DNA of 64,000 nt from Euphorbia lathyris (lineage: Eukaryota > Streptophyta > Magnoliopsida > Malpighiales > Euphorbiaceae), in the NCBI RefSeq assembly GCF_963576675.1, contig NC_088919.1, forward strand, positions 49,126,501 to 49,190,500, read 5' to 3'. A model generated the notes under the pieces. That model worked only from the letters and a program-made list of their open reading frames with translations. It ran no database searches and was not told the DNA's origin. Shown piece by piece: positions 41,148-54,420 of this stretch (the first letter of the stretch is position 1; every line of letters starts with the position of its first letter). A program made the translations under genes and the position numbers.

Positions 41148-44100
41148 TTAAGAAAAGCGATAATTAGCGCCTCCCCTAACATCCCTAAGGTGAACTGAAC
41201 TGCAAAAGCTTGGCACCGAGTCCCACCATTGAAAACCTGTCATTGTCCGGCCAAAATTTGCAAGAGTGTCTGCCACAGCATTCCCCTCTCTGAAGACGTG
41301 AGAAACAACCACTCGAATAGACTGCATAAGGCTGATGCACTTCAGCCAGTCCTGTTTAATCACCCACGGGACATCACTAGACTTGGATCGGAAAACATGA
41401 ACGATAAAGGTGGAGTCACTCTCCAGCCAAACATTACCCCAGCCTCGATCAATAGCCAGACGCACGACTCTAATAGCTGCTGTTAGTTCCGCAAGATAAG
41501 CAAACTGGCAATCTAGCGAAAAAGCAAAACCACCCAACCAACTACCAGAAGAAGATCTGATCACACCACCGCAGCCAGCACTGCCCCTCGCAACCGAGGC
41601 ATCTGTGTTGATCTTGATCCAATGCTCGGGCGGCCTCTGCCAGCAGACCGTAATGATCCGAGGAGCACAAGGAAAGCGCCTTACAGCGCCCAGCTTAGAA
41701 AGAATATGGAGTTCAACAGCAGAGTTCCAAACGTGACCCCCTACCAAACCCGAGGAGTCTTTAATGCCTCGCCATATCCGTCTTAAGGCTATCGAGACGC
41801 AAGAGGATTCACCCTCAAAAATAATTTGATTGCGAGTAAACCAGATAGCCCAAACACTGCTAACCATCGCAGCAGCCCAAAGCTCTGAAATCTGAGAACT
41901 AAAGCGGAACTGAGCAGCAGATTCAATCAATTCCCGAACCGTAGGAAGCCGACGGCCAAACAGCGAGGAAACGCCTTTCCAAATTTCCTGTGCAAACCGA
42001 TAGCTAATGAAGATATGACTCACAGACTCGTTATCTAATTGACACAAGGGGCAGCGAGAAACAAGCACACAGCCCCGCTTCCTGAGTTGATCAAAAGTAG
42101 GTAAATAACCGAGCACCGCCCGCCAGCAAGTTAGCGAGTGAGCCGGGGGAATTGACGCACGCCAAATGAAGCGAGACCAATTTTTAACATCTGTCTGCGG
42201 GCGCAACCATGCATAGAAGAGTTTAACAGACAATACACCACCTACCGCCGGCTTCCAGACACAGATATCAGCACCGTCAGTCCCACGATCAACCACCCGA
42301 ATTCTGATCTGAACATCCTCATCCAAGTCTGGCAAATTCCAATAATTACCATGGAAATAATCATCCACCAATTCATTCCGACCCCTACGCTGACTGGGAG
42401 ATAAACCCACTTGATCAGCCACCGAGGGCTCAATCCAAGCGTCAAACCAGAAACTAAGACTCGAGGGAGAGCCAATCCACCAGAAACAATGGTCCCGACT
42501 GACGGCATAGACCGATCTAATAGACGTCCAAATTGACGAATTAAAAATCCAGCTACGAGGCTTCCCCGACCTGCTGATAAATCTAGATCTTAACACTCGG
42601 AAGCACAGCGATTTATCCTGAAGCAAGCCCCAAGCTAATTTGCCCATGAGAGCTCTGTTCAATGTTATTAGCTCTTTAGTCCCAAGACCTCCTTCTGCAA
42701 GCTTTTGGCAGCAAAGCCGCCAGGGAACAGAGACCAATTTCCTAGCAGAAATAGATCCAGTCCAAACAAAATTTCTCATACAGCATCTCAATCTAGCAAT
42801 TAAAGCGGCATGCCATTTATACACAATAAAGGAATGCATAAAACTACCAGTAATTACCGAGTTCACTAAGGCCACCCTCCCAGCCATGGATAAGCAACTG
42901 CCTTTCCATCTACTAAACTTCGCCACGATGTTGTCCGCCAAGCCAGAAAGCTGTCTGGTTTTAGGGGCGCCATAGAAAAGCGGAACCCCAAGGTATCAAA
43001 AGGGGATAGAGCCTCTATTTATTCCCATGATATCTGCTAAAAGGTTCCCGCGCCTAGGAGAAATCGAAGGGCTCAGAAACAGCTCAGATTTGTGCCAATT
43101 CACTTTCTGACCCGATATGGAACCATAGATTTCGAAAATACTATTGAGTCTGTGCATATTACGGCTGGTGGCCTTGCAAAACAAAAGGATGTCATCTGCA
43201 TATAACAAGTGGGTCGGGAAAGCCATTGAGTTTGTATAGAGCATCGGATCCAATAGCCCATTCTCACTCAAGGAGAGAATCCAGCGACTGAGGAAGTCTT
43301 CAGCAAGCCCAAAGAGGATTGGTGCCAAAGGGTCCCCTTGTCTGACACCCCTAGAGCAACTAAAGTAGCCACTGACAGAACCATTGTTTAAGATGGAAAT
43401 ACGAGCGGCTGACAAAATATTTAGAATCCAATCCCGGAATTGGAGAGAGAAACCAAAGGCTTCCAGAACATTAAGCATGAAATTCCAGTCCAGGGTGTCA
43501 AACGCCTTCCGGATGTCAACTTTAAGAGCCATGTTACCACCAAAGCACCTTTTACGAAGAGAATTTGTTCCTTCAGAGGCCAAAGCAATACACTGATGAA
43601 TGCTCCTGCCAGGAATGAAGCCAAATTGATTGTCAGATACGATCCGAGCAGCAACCGCAACTAGCCTGTCAGCCAAAATTTTAGCAATAATTTTGTAGCT
43701 GAAATTACTCATTGCTATGGGCCTGAATTGATCAAGTGAGAGAGCTCCCTCCACCTTAGGGATAAGGGTCATGATACTAGAACATAAGCCCAGAAAAATG
43801 TTACCAGTAAGGAAAAAGCTTCTGACCATTTCGTAGACATCCACTCCTACAATCTCCCAGAAGGTCTGAAAGAAAATGCCAGTGAATCCATCAGGACCAG
43901 GGGAACTGCTACCATCCATGGCGAAGATGGCTTTTTTAACCTCCAGATAGTCCGGACAGTGGGTCAGATCAGTATTTTCATCCTCACTAACCAGCTTGGG
44001 AATAATTTCATGAACAATATTTAAGTTACTCGGCATAAGTGAGTCATTTTTGAACAGAGATTCATAAAAAGTGGCGATATGCAAGCCAATTTGATGAGGG

Positions 44101-45255
44101 TCAGTGACGACCTCATTGTCGATCCGCAATGCAGAGATGCCTGCTGAAGCTGAGCGAATTGATGCCACACGGTGGAAAAAGGAGCTATTCCTATCCCCAT
44201 CCTTCAACCAGTTAATACGGCTTTTCTCCCGGAGATAGGTTGCTTTCCTTCTAAGTAAATCATCCAGGTCTGCGTGAGTAACCAGCTCTGCCTGCTGGAG
44301 CTCAGTCGAATGCCCCTGTTCCGCAATCTCCCGCTGAATCTGACTAAGTTTATCCTCAGCCGAGACAATATCCCTGTTAAAATCGCCGATTATCTCCCTG
44401 TTCCACCGACGAAGGATAGGGCACAGCCTCTTTAGTTTATCTCCCAAGAGCTGCATAGGAGGAAGAGCCGGGTGCTCTGCTGACCAAAATTGCCTGATAA
44501 GCTCCCGAAGCCCAGAGTGGAGCGTCCACATGGCTTGAAATCTGAAGCGCGCGGGGCGCCGAGGATCTTTAAAACAGCTGAAAAGGAGCGGACTATGATC
44601 CGAGTGGTGCCTAGGAAGGGCAACACAGGAGAAACAGTTCCAGAATTCTGCAAAATCTGAAGAAAGCAACACTCTATCCAGGCGACACTCTACTCTAGCC
44701 TGACCATTCCGGCCGTTAGACCAGGTGAAAAAAGGCTCCACTAGCCTGACAATCGATCAAAGAGCCCTCATCGATGAAGTTAGCAAAGTCTCTGCACGGC
44801 CTAGAGTTCGGAGCCCTGCCAGTTTTCTCATGAGCACCCAATACTGAGTTAAAATCCCCAATGAGAACCCATTGCCCAGGTCGTCTATTCATCTGACCAA
44901 TAATGTCTTCAAACATTATAACCCTGCGGTTAGACCAAACACTTCCATAAACAATGCAAATATAAGAAGCTAAATTCTGAATATGTAACAAGATGTACTG
45001 CTCATGTCGATTTACAACCAAAGCAGACTGAAGACGAGAGCTGCCCAGAACCCAAAGTGAGGGAAGACTGTGACAATTAACGGCGATTAACGTGAAACCA
45101 AGGCTAGTCCAAAAGCTTCCAGGGACCGAGTCAAAATCAACCATCGGTTCCGCAAGACAGAGGATATCAGGTTTATTTATTGAACATAAATTAAAGAGGA
45201 AATTTTGGGTATCTCTATTCAAAATACCCCTGCAATTCCAGTACAGCACAATCAT
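41148..45255 (-). pseudogene. LINE ORF2 (endonuclease, RT, RNase H)
   Basis: AP endonuclease: LYWNCRGILNR, LCLAEPMVDFD, VLIGDFNSVLGAHEK, and HHSDHSPLL after a one-base shift near 44740 (QASGA to EPFFTWSNGR). RT: SSPGPDGFTGIFF, LIPKVEGALSLDQFRPIAM, VDIRKAFDTLDWNFM, SRGVRQGDPLAPILFG and LLYADDILLFCK. A TGA at 42998-42996 interrupts PF-*-YLGVPLFYG, where CGA (Arg) is expected. Then zf-RVT (SRCPLCQLDNESVSHIF) and RNase H with INTDASVARG, AELTAAIRV, ESDST and NAVADTLANFG (all four acidic positions kept). Ends ANYRFS. Only two lesions separate it from an open frame. Confidence 0.9.
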
Positions 45256-46762
45256 CTAAATCTTACTAGAGGTTTGCTGGCTCGTTTGGAACGAGATGGA
45301 AGGTTCTCTGTATTAGCCATTATTCGTTCCCTGCGCTTCTTCTTCTTCCCCACTGTACTCCAGCTACTCTCCTCATCCTCAGCCTCTGCCAAGTCTGCCC
45401 AAGTCTTGGAGCCCGAAGACTTACAATCAGAGCCCGAGTCTGAACCCTGTATTTGATCAGAGCCTTTATCTGAGCCTTTTGATTGTTGATCCGAAACTTG
45501 ATCAGAACCCTGTGATTGCTGCCCCGAACCTTGTTCAGAATCATTTTCTGAATCCTGTAATTATTGATCAGAGCCTTCATCAGAACCTTGATCAATACCT
45601 TGATCCGAATCCTGCATTTGAAGATCAGAACTCTGGATTTGCTGATCTATATTATGCATTCCAGGAGATGGAGGTCGATCAAACTCCTCCAGAAAACCCT
45701 CTTGCTTCTGCGGGATGCCTTGCATCAATTCCCTCTCCTGTAAATTGACTGTTAATTCCTCCGAATTACGAGCCAGCTCATTCACAATTCTCCTAGTGAC
45801 CTGCTGAACCGTAACCATGGCACCCGTCTGCTGCCGCGGAGCCTTTTTAACCTGCTTGTCCTGAGCAATTTCCTTTCGAGTCTCCCTGTCAGAAGTTTTT
45901 TTGCTCTCCACGGGCTTTATGTTTTTACGACAATCATAGGACATATGCCCTATATTTGAACAGACTTTGCAAAAACTCGGCAACCGTTCATATATGACGT
46001 CAATCCAGATTTGTTTACCCGCCCTTTCAATGCTAAGCTTTACCGGGAGCTCTGTGTTTAGGTCCACATCAATTAATAAACGAGCGAAATGCCCGAAATC
46101 ACCATCAGTAGTAGCCTTATCCAGACGTATCAGCCCTCCAATACCAGTAGCAATGTCAGACAAAATCTGGGGATCCCAGTATTCCCAGGGTAACGAGTAC
46201 AAACGCACCCATACCTGAGCATTAGTTGATTTTTCCGCATAAGGATCGAAATCCGGTACCTAGGGTTGTAAACGAAACGTACCTGGTTTAACATTGATAG
46301 TTCCTTTCCCGAGAGCTTGATTCCTGGCCTCCTGAGACCTTAGCATGACATGAAAAAATCCCCGACCAATTGAGATCAGCCTCCATTCCTCCCTCAATCC
46401 CCAGATAGCCTGCAAAGACTCCTTAAGCTTTCCAACTTTCCATGGAGCATCTCCTTTGCTCAGAATAAGCCGCCCAATAAGCGAGAAAGAACATAGCAAA
46501 GCCCTCTTATCGTATGCTTCCTGTGAGATTCGAACAGATTTCAAGCCTCCTATCTCTGAGACTGTAGCAGAAGACGACGGCATGTCAGTCAGTTTACTAG
46601 TAACCACCCGCGCATAAGAACGCCCACCATTGGAGCTGTCGGGTGTTTTTGCGTTTCCGTTACCGAAGGATTCGGAGCAAATCTCACTTTTGGATTGAAG
46701 AGAACTCCAATACTGTAGAAGTTATCAAGGTAATCATCGGCGACTGGTGGGGTCATAGCCAT
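45252..46762 (-). pseudogene. LINE ORF1 (DUF4283, CCHC zinc knuckle)
   Basis: Begins ATGGCTATGACCCC at 46762. A frame change before 46607 leads to SVRISQEAYDKRALLCSFSL and WRLISIGRGFFHVML (DUF4283-type RNA-binding region). A TAG at 46260-46262 interrupts RLQP-*-VPDFDPY, where relatives carry Trp. The zinc knuckle CKVCSNIGHMSYDC follows, then a Ser/Asp/Gln-rich tail with SDQ repeats broken by TAA near 45561. The frame ends in TGA at 45254-45252, which overlaps the ORF2 ATG as ATGA. The product would coat LINE RNA. Confidence 0.82.
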
Positions 46763-46859
46763 GATCGGCGGTGAAGATCGCGTTGACGGCGGCGGCTAGG
46801 TCATCTCTCAATGTCAAAATTGTTAGATTTCTTGAAATTGTCAAAATTGTCTGTATCAT

Positions 46860-47485
46860 ATATTTTATCGGATCTTCTTTATCCGTTTGAATTGTATCTG
46901 CTTTCTATTATTCTGTCGTTTATACCTTTCTCGGATTTAGCAAGAGCGGAAACAGTTTATCTTATCCGTGGATCAATAAATCTGCGTGGTTGCAACAAAA
47001 AAGGACTCGGATCCGAATGTTCAGAATGGCCTAAAGGATGAAATTTGGATTGCAGATGCTTTTCTACAGATTTCGATTTACGAAAAATATATGGTATATT
47101 GTTGTTTGATGTTTTTTATACCTTTTATGGTTTTATTTGCTCTTTATAGTCTTTTTTATTCCTTCGTGGATCTTATATTGGCTTTAGCCTTTACTTGTGT
47201 GAAGTTTTATTCTTTGTATTTTGCTTGTTGTACTTCTTCTATCATGTAATGAAAATACAAGCATTTCTCTCAAAAAAAAAAAATTAAAATAAAATAATAT
47301 CAATATTAGATTTAACGTTTACATTTTTTTATCAATTTAGATCTCGATAACATGACGTGAGATGTTATTAATTTTATTTAAGTTATTTTGTGGAGAGACA
47401 AATCATAACTTAATAGGATAATATTAATGAGAATTTAATAGAATAATATTAATGAGTTTTATATTCTGTTATCAAGGTCTAATGT
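46860..47485 (+). other. Possible older retroposed tail, then A+T-rich DNA
   Basis: Before the LINE inserted, this followed 40998 directly. It ends tgtaatgaaaatacaagcat and an A-run (47268-47282), like the 3' end of a plant LINE on the plus strand, but no RT or RNase H motifs precede it. The small frames here are unconvincing. Confidence 0.4.
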
Positions 47486-48970
47486 TGTCACACCCGACCC
47501 TAAACAACATCGGGTATGAAAGAAAGATAGGATAACGAACGCCTAACAGTCTAAAAGCCAAACATATTTTCTAAGATAAAAATATATTTGGACTACCTAA
47601 AGTTTATTTAATTATTTGGCTTGAACTCGATAATTCTATCAAGCTTCATACGTATCTTGAACGTATTTTAATCTTTAAATAGGGAATCAAAATCACGTAG
47701 TTCTACCTATTTTAAGTAGTTCTCTTAATTTATTAATTCGTTGATGCAATTAATAGACTCACTTTATTTCTATATAGTTTTGTTTAATCGCTACTACTAT
47801 TCACAATATATTTAGTATCCTGATCTACGATTTCAACTCGTCAATTTTTAACAGGTTAGAAACTTAATGTAATTTCCTAATAACTTAACTTAATTTCGAA
47901 ATAAATAAAAAACGCTTATGTAGACCATCGTAAATTTATTTATTATTTATTTAATATATACGTGAATACTTTATCGATTCAACAGTACGAAACTTTAAAT
48001 TTAAAAAAAAAATCACCTTATCAAATCACAAATAAATATCAATATCTTTATATCAGCATTTTATCAAAACAACTTGTAACCAATCAAATGTTTTATCAAA
48101 CCAATTCGTAATCAATCAAACGTTTCATCAAACCAAATACGTAATCAAATAAACGCTTTATCAAACCAAACTCGTAATCAATCAAACTCGTAATTAATCA
48201 AACGTAAAACCTTATATCAAAATCAATTCATAACCGAAAACATAAAACCTTATATCCATTCTAGAGTTTCTCCCCTTATGTATCAATCCATAACCACACA
48301 TATCAAGAATCACATAGTCGAGACGTCCTTTTCACCTTGCCTAATCCCGTATTGGTCTTACCCCACACTTCGCTACCAATACCCGACTAGGTCTTTACAC
48401 TGTGTACACAGATCATGTCCTTCACTGAACATGGTCTTCAAATATCAAAACCACTAGTCCGGATTACTCTAGATTGATATAAAAATCATAACGTGCTGAA
48501 ATTTCCTTTTACAATTAAATTCCAAACTATTTCATAACCATAAACCATTTGGCTTCAATTAGCTTCACAATTATTCTTTTGCAAATATAACCACAATTAT
48601 TCAAATATTCTCTTGAAGTTACTCAAAATAGTTTACAATCAAAATACAAAATCATTTAAAATCAAATACTCTTTTAATATAACTAAAATTGTCAAAATTC
48701 ATATTCACAATATTGTATCGATTTAATATCGTTTAAACTCTATTTAACAAATATAGATATTAATCCTTCTATTTTATAACTTATTTTAAGTCGATAATTT
48801 AAAGTCACTTAAATATTAATCAAATAACTTAAAACTAAATTTTAAACCAAACACTTTTATCGAATTATTCTCGTTTGTCACCGAAATTGTAACGTGTAAA
48901 CTAAACTGATATCGTTAACTCCGACCATAGGTTCAGTTAGACTCGTGACACTGCTACGGGTCTATCCGTG
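47486..48970 (-). mobile_element. Old LTR fragment, same group as 60.4-62.3 kb
   Basis: Starts tgtcacacccgaccct, the same terminal form as the LTR at 60380 (tgtcaaacccgacct). It carries the shared module at 48318-48480 (gagacgtc, ggtcttacccca, actgtgtacacag, gaacatggtcttcaaatatc). Its other end could not be fixed, so it is taken as a decayed LTR in the minus orientation. Confidence 0.6.
48055..48235. repeat. Tandem repeat of about 30-bp units
   Basis: About five units of the type ttttatcaaaccaa(t/a)tcgtaatcaatcaaacg, inside the old LTR fragment. Non-coding. Confidence 0.8.
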
Positions 48971-50790
48971 CAAATTTTATATTCCAAATGCTTGTACAAA
49001 TTTTATATTAATACAATATAAAATAATCAACTATTTTTATTCAACAATTTTTATTGGTCTATTTTGATATCTAAGATAGTAATTTAAATCGACGTTGTTA
49101 ATTTGGACACCGATATATCTCTAAACTCGTGGCGCTGCTAAAAGCCTATCAATATCGAATTAAATTTCACTTCAATAAACCTAAAGGACAATTATCTAAA
49201 TTTTATATTTTTATTAGTATCTCATAAACCTGATAAATTACTGATTTTAACCCTGTTAAAATTCGACGAAACTACCGGAACTAAACTTACATAAAATCAT
49301 ATCTAAAACATTTTAAAAATAATTTAGATCTAAAATAAAGTTACCAAAATACAGTTACCGAAATGGCGTCGTTGGTCACCGTAAATTAATCGTATGATCC
49401 GTTGACAGCTGATCCGAAACGTCATCATCGATCACCACCGTAAATTACTCGATGTAATCCGTTAACAGCCAAAAATCATTTTTCCCCAAACCTCCCTCTT
49501 TTCCTTTTCATCTTTATATATTTTACATCAAATTGTATCTTTGATTTGTTAAGTTAAGTTGATCTCAAGTTTCATCTCTTCCCACCGAAAACTAAAAACT
49601 CTCTTTTTATCAACAACAGAACTAATTTATACACCATAGATAATTAATTTATAATACATGGTGTAATAATCTTTAGACAAGTGGTGTATACATATTTTAC
49701 TTCTATAATTTTAATGACATGTGTTAAACACATGTTAACACTAATATTTTTACATATTTATATATAAAAATTATAAATTATTTAATTGTTTAAGTAATCA
49801 TTCATGTTTGTTTGTGCTTGTGCTTGTTCACATATTGAATCAATATTAAATTTGTAAACTATTTATTTTGATCCTTTTTAATTTATAATTTTTATGGAAC
49901 TTACCCAAAAATTTTAACATACACATAAAAACATTAAATTAAACCCGATAGTATATTTAGATTCATAATTAATTAATACTATAAAAATTATATTATAATC
50001 TATATCGAAGATTAGAATTTTAGACACGTACGTCACAAGTGTTTTGTTTAAAAAAATTTTAAACACAAATCTATATTTGAAATGTTATTTACGTGGAGTT
50101 TAAATTGATGTTTTTTTTTTTAAAAAAAAGATTGATATTTTAAAAAACAATCTTAGGCCTAGGTACTTTATCCTTTTTTATACATTTAAAATATTTTTTG
50201 TTATTTTATATTTATACATGGATAATTTTATCAAATTGATGTGAATTTAAATTATAAATTTAGTTTATAAAAATTTAAATTAATAAAAAATATATATGAA
50301 ATATTCACTATATAATGTGAGTTATATTTTGTTGATACACATCTAACTTTCGGTAGGAAAAAACGAATTGCAAGCTTGTATTAATTTAATTTTTGAAGGT
50401 CGTAACTGTCGTGTTAATTTAGGAGAATAGAATACTGATAGAATGAATAATTGTATTCTTTGATGTATTATGATCGAATAGATACATTATTAAATACAGG
50501 TTAAAAAACCCTAGAGATGGAGATAGAAGAAAATTTTAAATAGCTATGAACTCTTGATATTTATCAAGAGGTTAATGAGTAATTATTTTATAAAAGTTTA
50601 CTTCACAAAGAAAACTATAATATCTGCAGAGGTAATTAGTGAATTATCTAAAAAAATACAATGAATGTGAGGAAATATTGTACTATTTTAATCTTCAAAA
50701 CTTACCTACTATATTTCTTTTTACCATTTTTCTGTTGTAATTAAATACCGAAAAAAATTATTTTTCAAAACAAAAATTTTTCTTATTCAA
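48971..50790. other. A+T-rich non-coding stretch
   Basis: No gene seen. A short duplication around 49375-49470 repeats (g/c)atc(g/a)... and caccgtaaatta(a/c)tcg. Otherwise nothing recognised. Confidence 0.45.
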
Positions 50791-51057
50791 TGCTATTTCC
50801 GTTTTATATTACATGTCTTTTTAGAGATTCTTTTTTGTTTCATATTACATGTCATTTTATATGATCAGTACACGTTAAGTCATCTTTTTTTTCTGCTATA
50901 AAACGTGGTTTTACAAAAATTTATTAGAATAATGGACTTATTATAGAATAAATAAATATTTGAATCAATAAATAAGGGACAACAATGTCTTGTTTTCAAT
51001 ATCCTTAATTTCTATACAACTCTCTAAAAAGATATGTAATATGAAACGGATAGAGTA
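50791..51057. mobile_element. Stowaway-like MITE
   Basis: Left ctatttccgttttatattac and right (inverted) ctctatccgtttcatattac, each followed by atgtctttttagaga-type sequence, give inverted ends of about 40 bp. The form resembles the CTCC(G/T)TTTCA ends of Stowaway MITEs, with TA near both borders. About 265 bp and non-coding. Confidence 0.7.
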
Positions 51058-51224
51058 TTTTTTAACAAACAAACAGGATGTTAGTATATGTAACAAACTT
51101 TAACATAAATTATATATATATATAATTGATTTTGGTCCAAATTAGTATTATATCAAATTTACTCTTTACTGACAGTCTAGATTTAAAAAAAAATAATTAC
51201 GGACACCTAACTGCCATTTTAGAT

Positions 51225-51795
51225 TTTTTGCTGTTTGTCTATTTATGCCGAATATAACGGTTAAAAAAAATAAAAGGACTAAAAAGTTTATAGTTGCAAA
51301 AGATAGACACCTTATAATGTATTTTTCAAAATAGGAGGACTAAACATTGTGCAAATTTAACCTTAATGTTTCCAAATAAGATCAATTTTAGTCATGCAAT
51401 ATCAAAAAATTGAAAATATTAGTTTGATTATTATTTAGCCGTCACATCGGACCATCCAAACAAGTTTATCGATAAATTAAAACAGTTTTGTACATTTTTT
51501 GCTGGTTTTTTGTAACTATATTAATAACACAGTAAATTATTTTAGACAATTTGATTAAAAAATTGTGATTAACTTATAGGCAGTAGATTTAGTTTTTGCA
51601 TTTTAACAGAATTTGTATTAGTAATACACTAAATATCTTAGACATAATTAATATTTAGAAGGGTTAAAGTGACAGTTAATAATAATTTTTACTTGTTCGT
51701 TATAATCTTACGTATCTAATCCTCATTTTATAATAATTTATTAAAAACTAATATTTTTAAAACTAATTTTTAATACATATTCTATTAAAAAAATT
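51225..51795 (+). repeat. Dispersed repeat, intact copy
   Basis: Matches 57525-57873 plus 58576-58745 at high similarity: ctgtttgtctatttat, agatagacaccttataatgt, gactaaacattgtgcaaatt, tgctggttttttgtaactat, tcttagacataattaatatt. Unlike the second copy it is not interrupted by a LINE. Class unknown. Confidence 0.8.
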
Positions 51796-52389
51796 TAATC
51801 AATATTCACCTAATTTTATTTTTATTTATTTTAATATAATAATTTAAAAAATATATTTGTTGGTCAGTGGCTTCATGCCACTGCGAATCAAATTCCTACA
51901 ATAAATGCTGGTTACGGCGCCTATAACACCGTAATCGGTAATTAAAATAAGAAAAAAAAAACCATTACGGTGTTTAGTGCACCATAATGATAAATTTTTT
52001 TAACCATAACATGTAAACAACCCCATTTAAAGAAATATTTTCTAACCAATTCTATGTTGAGAATAATTTGTTCAAATGGTACGAAATTGAGGTTTAACAC
52101 TAGACAAAAGGTTTAAACACCAAATAAATGTTAGAAATCTGGGATAACAAACAGAATCTAGGGATATTCTTTGCTCGTGTTATGACATTAGGGGTAATTA
52201 TACTGTGGAGAAATTATACTGTGTGCCTGACACACCGTCTCAAAATTTGATGTGGTGTGTGATAGCCAATGAAATTGAAATGATAATTAAATTTCTTTAA
52301 TAATTAAAAACCATTAATTGACTTTTCTTATCTCTCCTTTGCCTTTGTCGCGGCCTTCCTCTTGAAACCACCACTTTCAATTAGGGTTG

Positions 52390-52830
52390 TACGCGGATCT
52401 TGGAGAAACTGAATTGGACCGAATATTCGAGTAAAAAGATCCAGAATTGGACCGAATTGTAGATTTTTTTTAAGAAATGGACCGAACTAGACTGTTGACT
52501 TTTTATTAAAGAATTGGACTGAATTGGACCGAAATTATCCAGAACTGGACCGATAATCGAATTAGGTTGGATTGGATCGAACTGGATTGAAAGAACTGAA
52601 GATTTATCATATTAAATTTATATTTTATATGAAGTTTTATTTTTTCCTATTTAGTGAAGTATTGTATTTCTTATTTTTATTTAAGGTAGATTGTATTTCC
52701 TATTCTTATTTAAGGTAGGTTAGAATTATTAGGGTGATTTAAGGTAGATTATATTTTATATTCTTATTTAAGGTAAGTTAGAATTATTAGGGTGATTTAT
52801 TCCTATTCTTATTTAAGGTATGTTATAAAT
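52390..52830. repeat. Simple motif repeats (tggaccgaa; ttatttaaggta)
   Basis: 52400-52600 holds many variants of gaattggaccgaa. 52650-52825 holds four units around ttcttatttaaggta and ttagaattattagggtgatt. Non-coding. Confidence 0.75.
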
Positions 52831-52918
52831 TTAGGGAGCCAATCAATCTTTTGAGACACGTTTAGTAGCTCTTAATCTATTAAGCATGAAGTTGTTTTCT
52901 AACAATTATAAAACAATT

Positions 52919-53066
52919 AATTGGTTTATATATGGTCGTGAAGCGCTTACCTATGCCTTGGGAGGTCATGGGTACGAATCACATCCGGGTCTGGTGGGGA
53001 TTTTCCTTTCTTCTTTAATGTAAGCGCGTTGCGCAACTTTATTAAAAAAAAATTGGTTTATATATG
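52919..53066 (+). mobile_element. tRNA-derived SINE with 16-bp target duplication
   Basis: The SINE (52935-53050, about 116 bp) begins gtcgtgaagcgcttaccta and has a B-box-like ggtcatgggtacgaatcac (pol III consensus GGTTCGANNCC). It ends gcgcaactttattaaaaaaa. AATTGGTTTATATATG occurs on both sides (52919-52934, 53051-53066). The right arm of the palindrome shows the uninterrupted site. Confidence 0.9.
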
Positions 53067-54420
53067 AAAATTTAACTCAATTAAATTAATTTTTAATAGT
53101 TTAGAATGCAATAAAATTTTAAAACTGAAAAATTTGGACAATTATAATCCAATAAATTTTGGGAAGGCATTTTTTCTTAAAAAATTTAAATGGTATATTT
53201 GACAAAATACCACGTAAGATTAAATTTAGTCAGTTACAATACAATAAATTTTGACTTAGAAAATTAAATGAAATTTAATTTAATCGGTTATAATGCAAAT
53301 AAATTTGAAACTGAAAATTCAATGAAATTGAACTGTTACGGTTGGAAAAGATTGTTTTTAAAAAAAGCAGAGATGCATTGCTTTTGTAGAAAGCTGCTTT
53401 TCAGCTATAAAAAGCAAACAAATGGTGTCCAACCACATCAAACCCTCTCTTTTAAAGTGAAAAGGGAAACAGAAATGAAAAATTAGGTAATCAAACATCC
53501 CTTATATTTCAAAGTTAATTTTGTTATATTGGTTGAATTTTCAGTCATTACATACTATTTTAGATTAAATATTTAGACCAGATGTCTCATGTATTTGAAG
53601 TTCCTAACAATCAACGAACGAGAATTAGTCTAGATGTGGACACATTTCAAAGGTGCCACCATGGTGATGGAGAACCTCCAAGATTACATCATGGTGTGAC
53701 AAACTATTTTATATAAATAATGAGTTTCGTTATCTTTATTTTATTTTATATATACCCTATGTTATTATTTAATTAGTAATTAAACAAAAATATATATTTA
53801 CAATATATACATGTGAATAAATAAATAAATAAATATGTTTAAAAACTTATTAATTTTCTTTTTGCATCAAATTAAAGCTATGTATAGAAGAGAAAGCTAG
53901 GTTTTCGAAAGTCTTAATGTATATGCAATATAGCGATGGAGTTTGAAACTCAACCAAAGCAAGTGAGTTTTGGTGGAGTTTCAAACTCCATCAATATGTT
54001 GCATAGTTCGAAAATACATTCAGACTTTTGAAAACCTGGCTTTCTCTTTATATAAATAGCTTTAATATGATGCAAAAAGAAAATTAATAAGTTTTTAAAT
54101 ATTTTTATTTATTTATTCACATGTATATACAGTAAATATATATTTTTGTTTAATTACTAATTAAATAATAACATAATGCACATATAAAATAAAATAAAGA
54201 TAATGAAACTCATTATTTATATAAAATAGTTTGTCAAACCATGAGGTAATCTTGGAGGTCCTCCATTACCATGGCGGCACCTTTGAAACATGTCCACATC
54301 TAGACTAATTCCCGTTCTTTGATTGTTAGGTGCTTCAAATGGGCGAGACAGCTGGCTTAAAGATTTAATATAAAGACTGAAAATTAACCAATATAATATA
54401 ACAAAATTAACTTTGAAATA

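Larger units (their letters stand above)
40986..46859 (-). mobile_element. Near-complete L1-type LINE with 13-bp target duplication
   Basis: The element spans 40999-46846. TTGTCTGTATCAT occurs on both sides (40986-40998 and 46847-46859). On the minus strand the order is 5' UTR, ORF1, ORF2, 3' UTR and an A-run at about 41004-40999. A full-length plant LINE with an exact 13-bp duplication implies recent insertion. ORF1 has a frameshift and two stops; ORF2 has one frameshift and one nonsense codon, so it is not autonomous now. The host DNA at the insertion site (40.88-40.99 plus 46.86-47.28 kb) looks like an older retroposed tail. Confidence 0.92.

Noticed and set aside
46811..47249. Plus-strand ORFs of 76-87 codons
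   Set aside because: Hydrophobic translations of T-rich DNA that cross the LINE border; not supported.
51880..52010. Small element suggested by tacggcgcctataacaccgtaa and ccattacggtgtttag
   Set aside because: Inverted matches are short and no target duplication was found.
52935..53050. A functional tRNA gene at the pol III-like boxes
   Set aside because: No cloverleaf can be formed; target duplication and A-tail identify a SINE.
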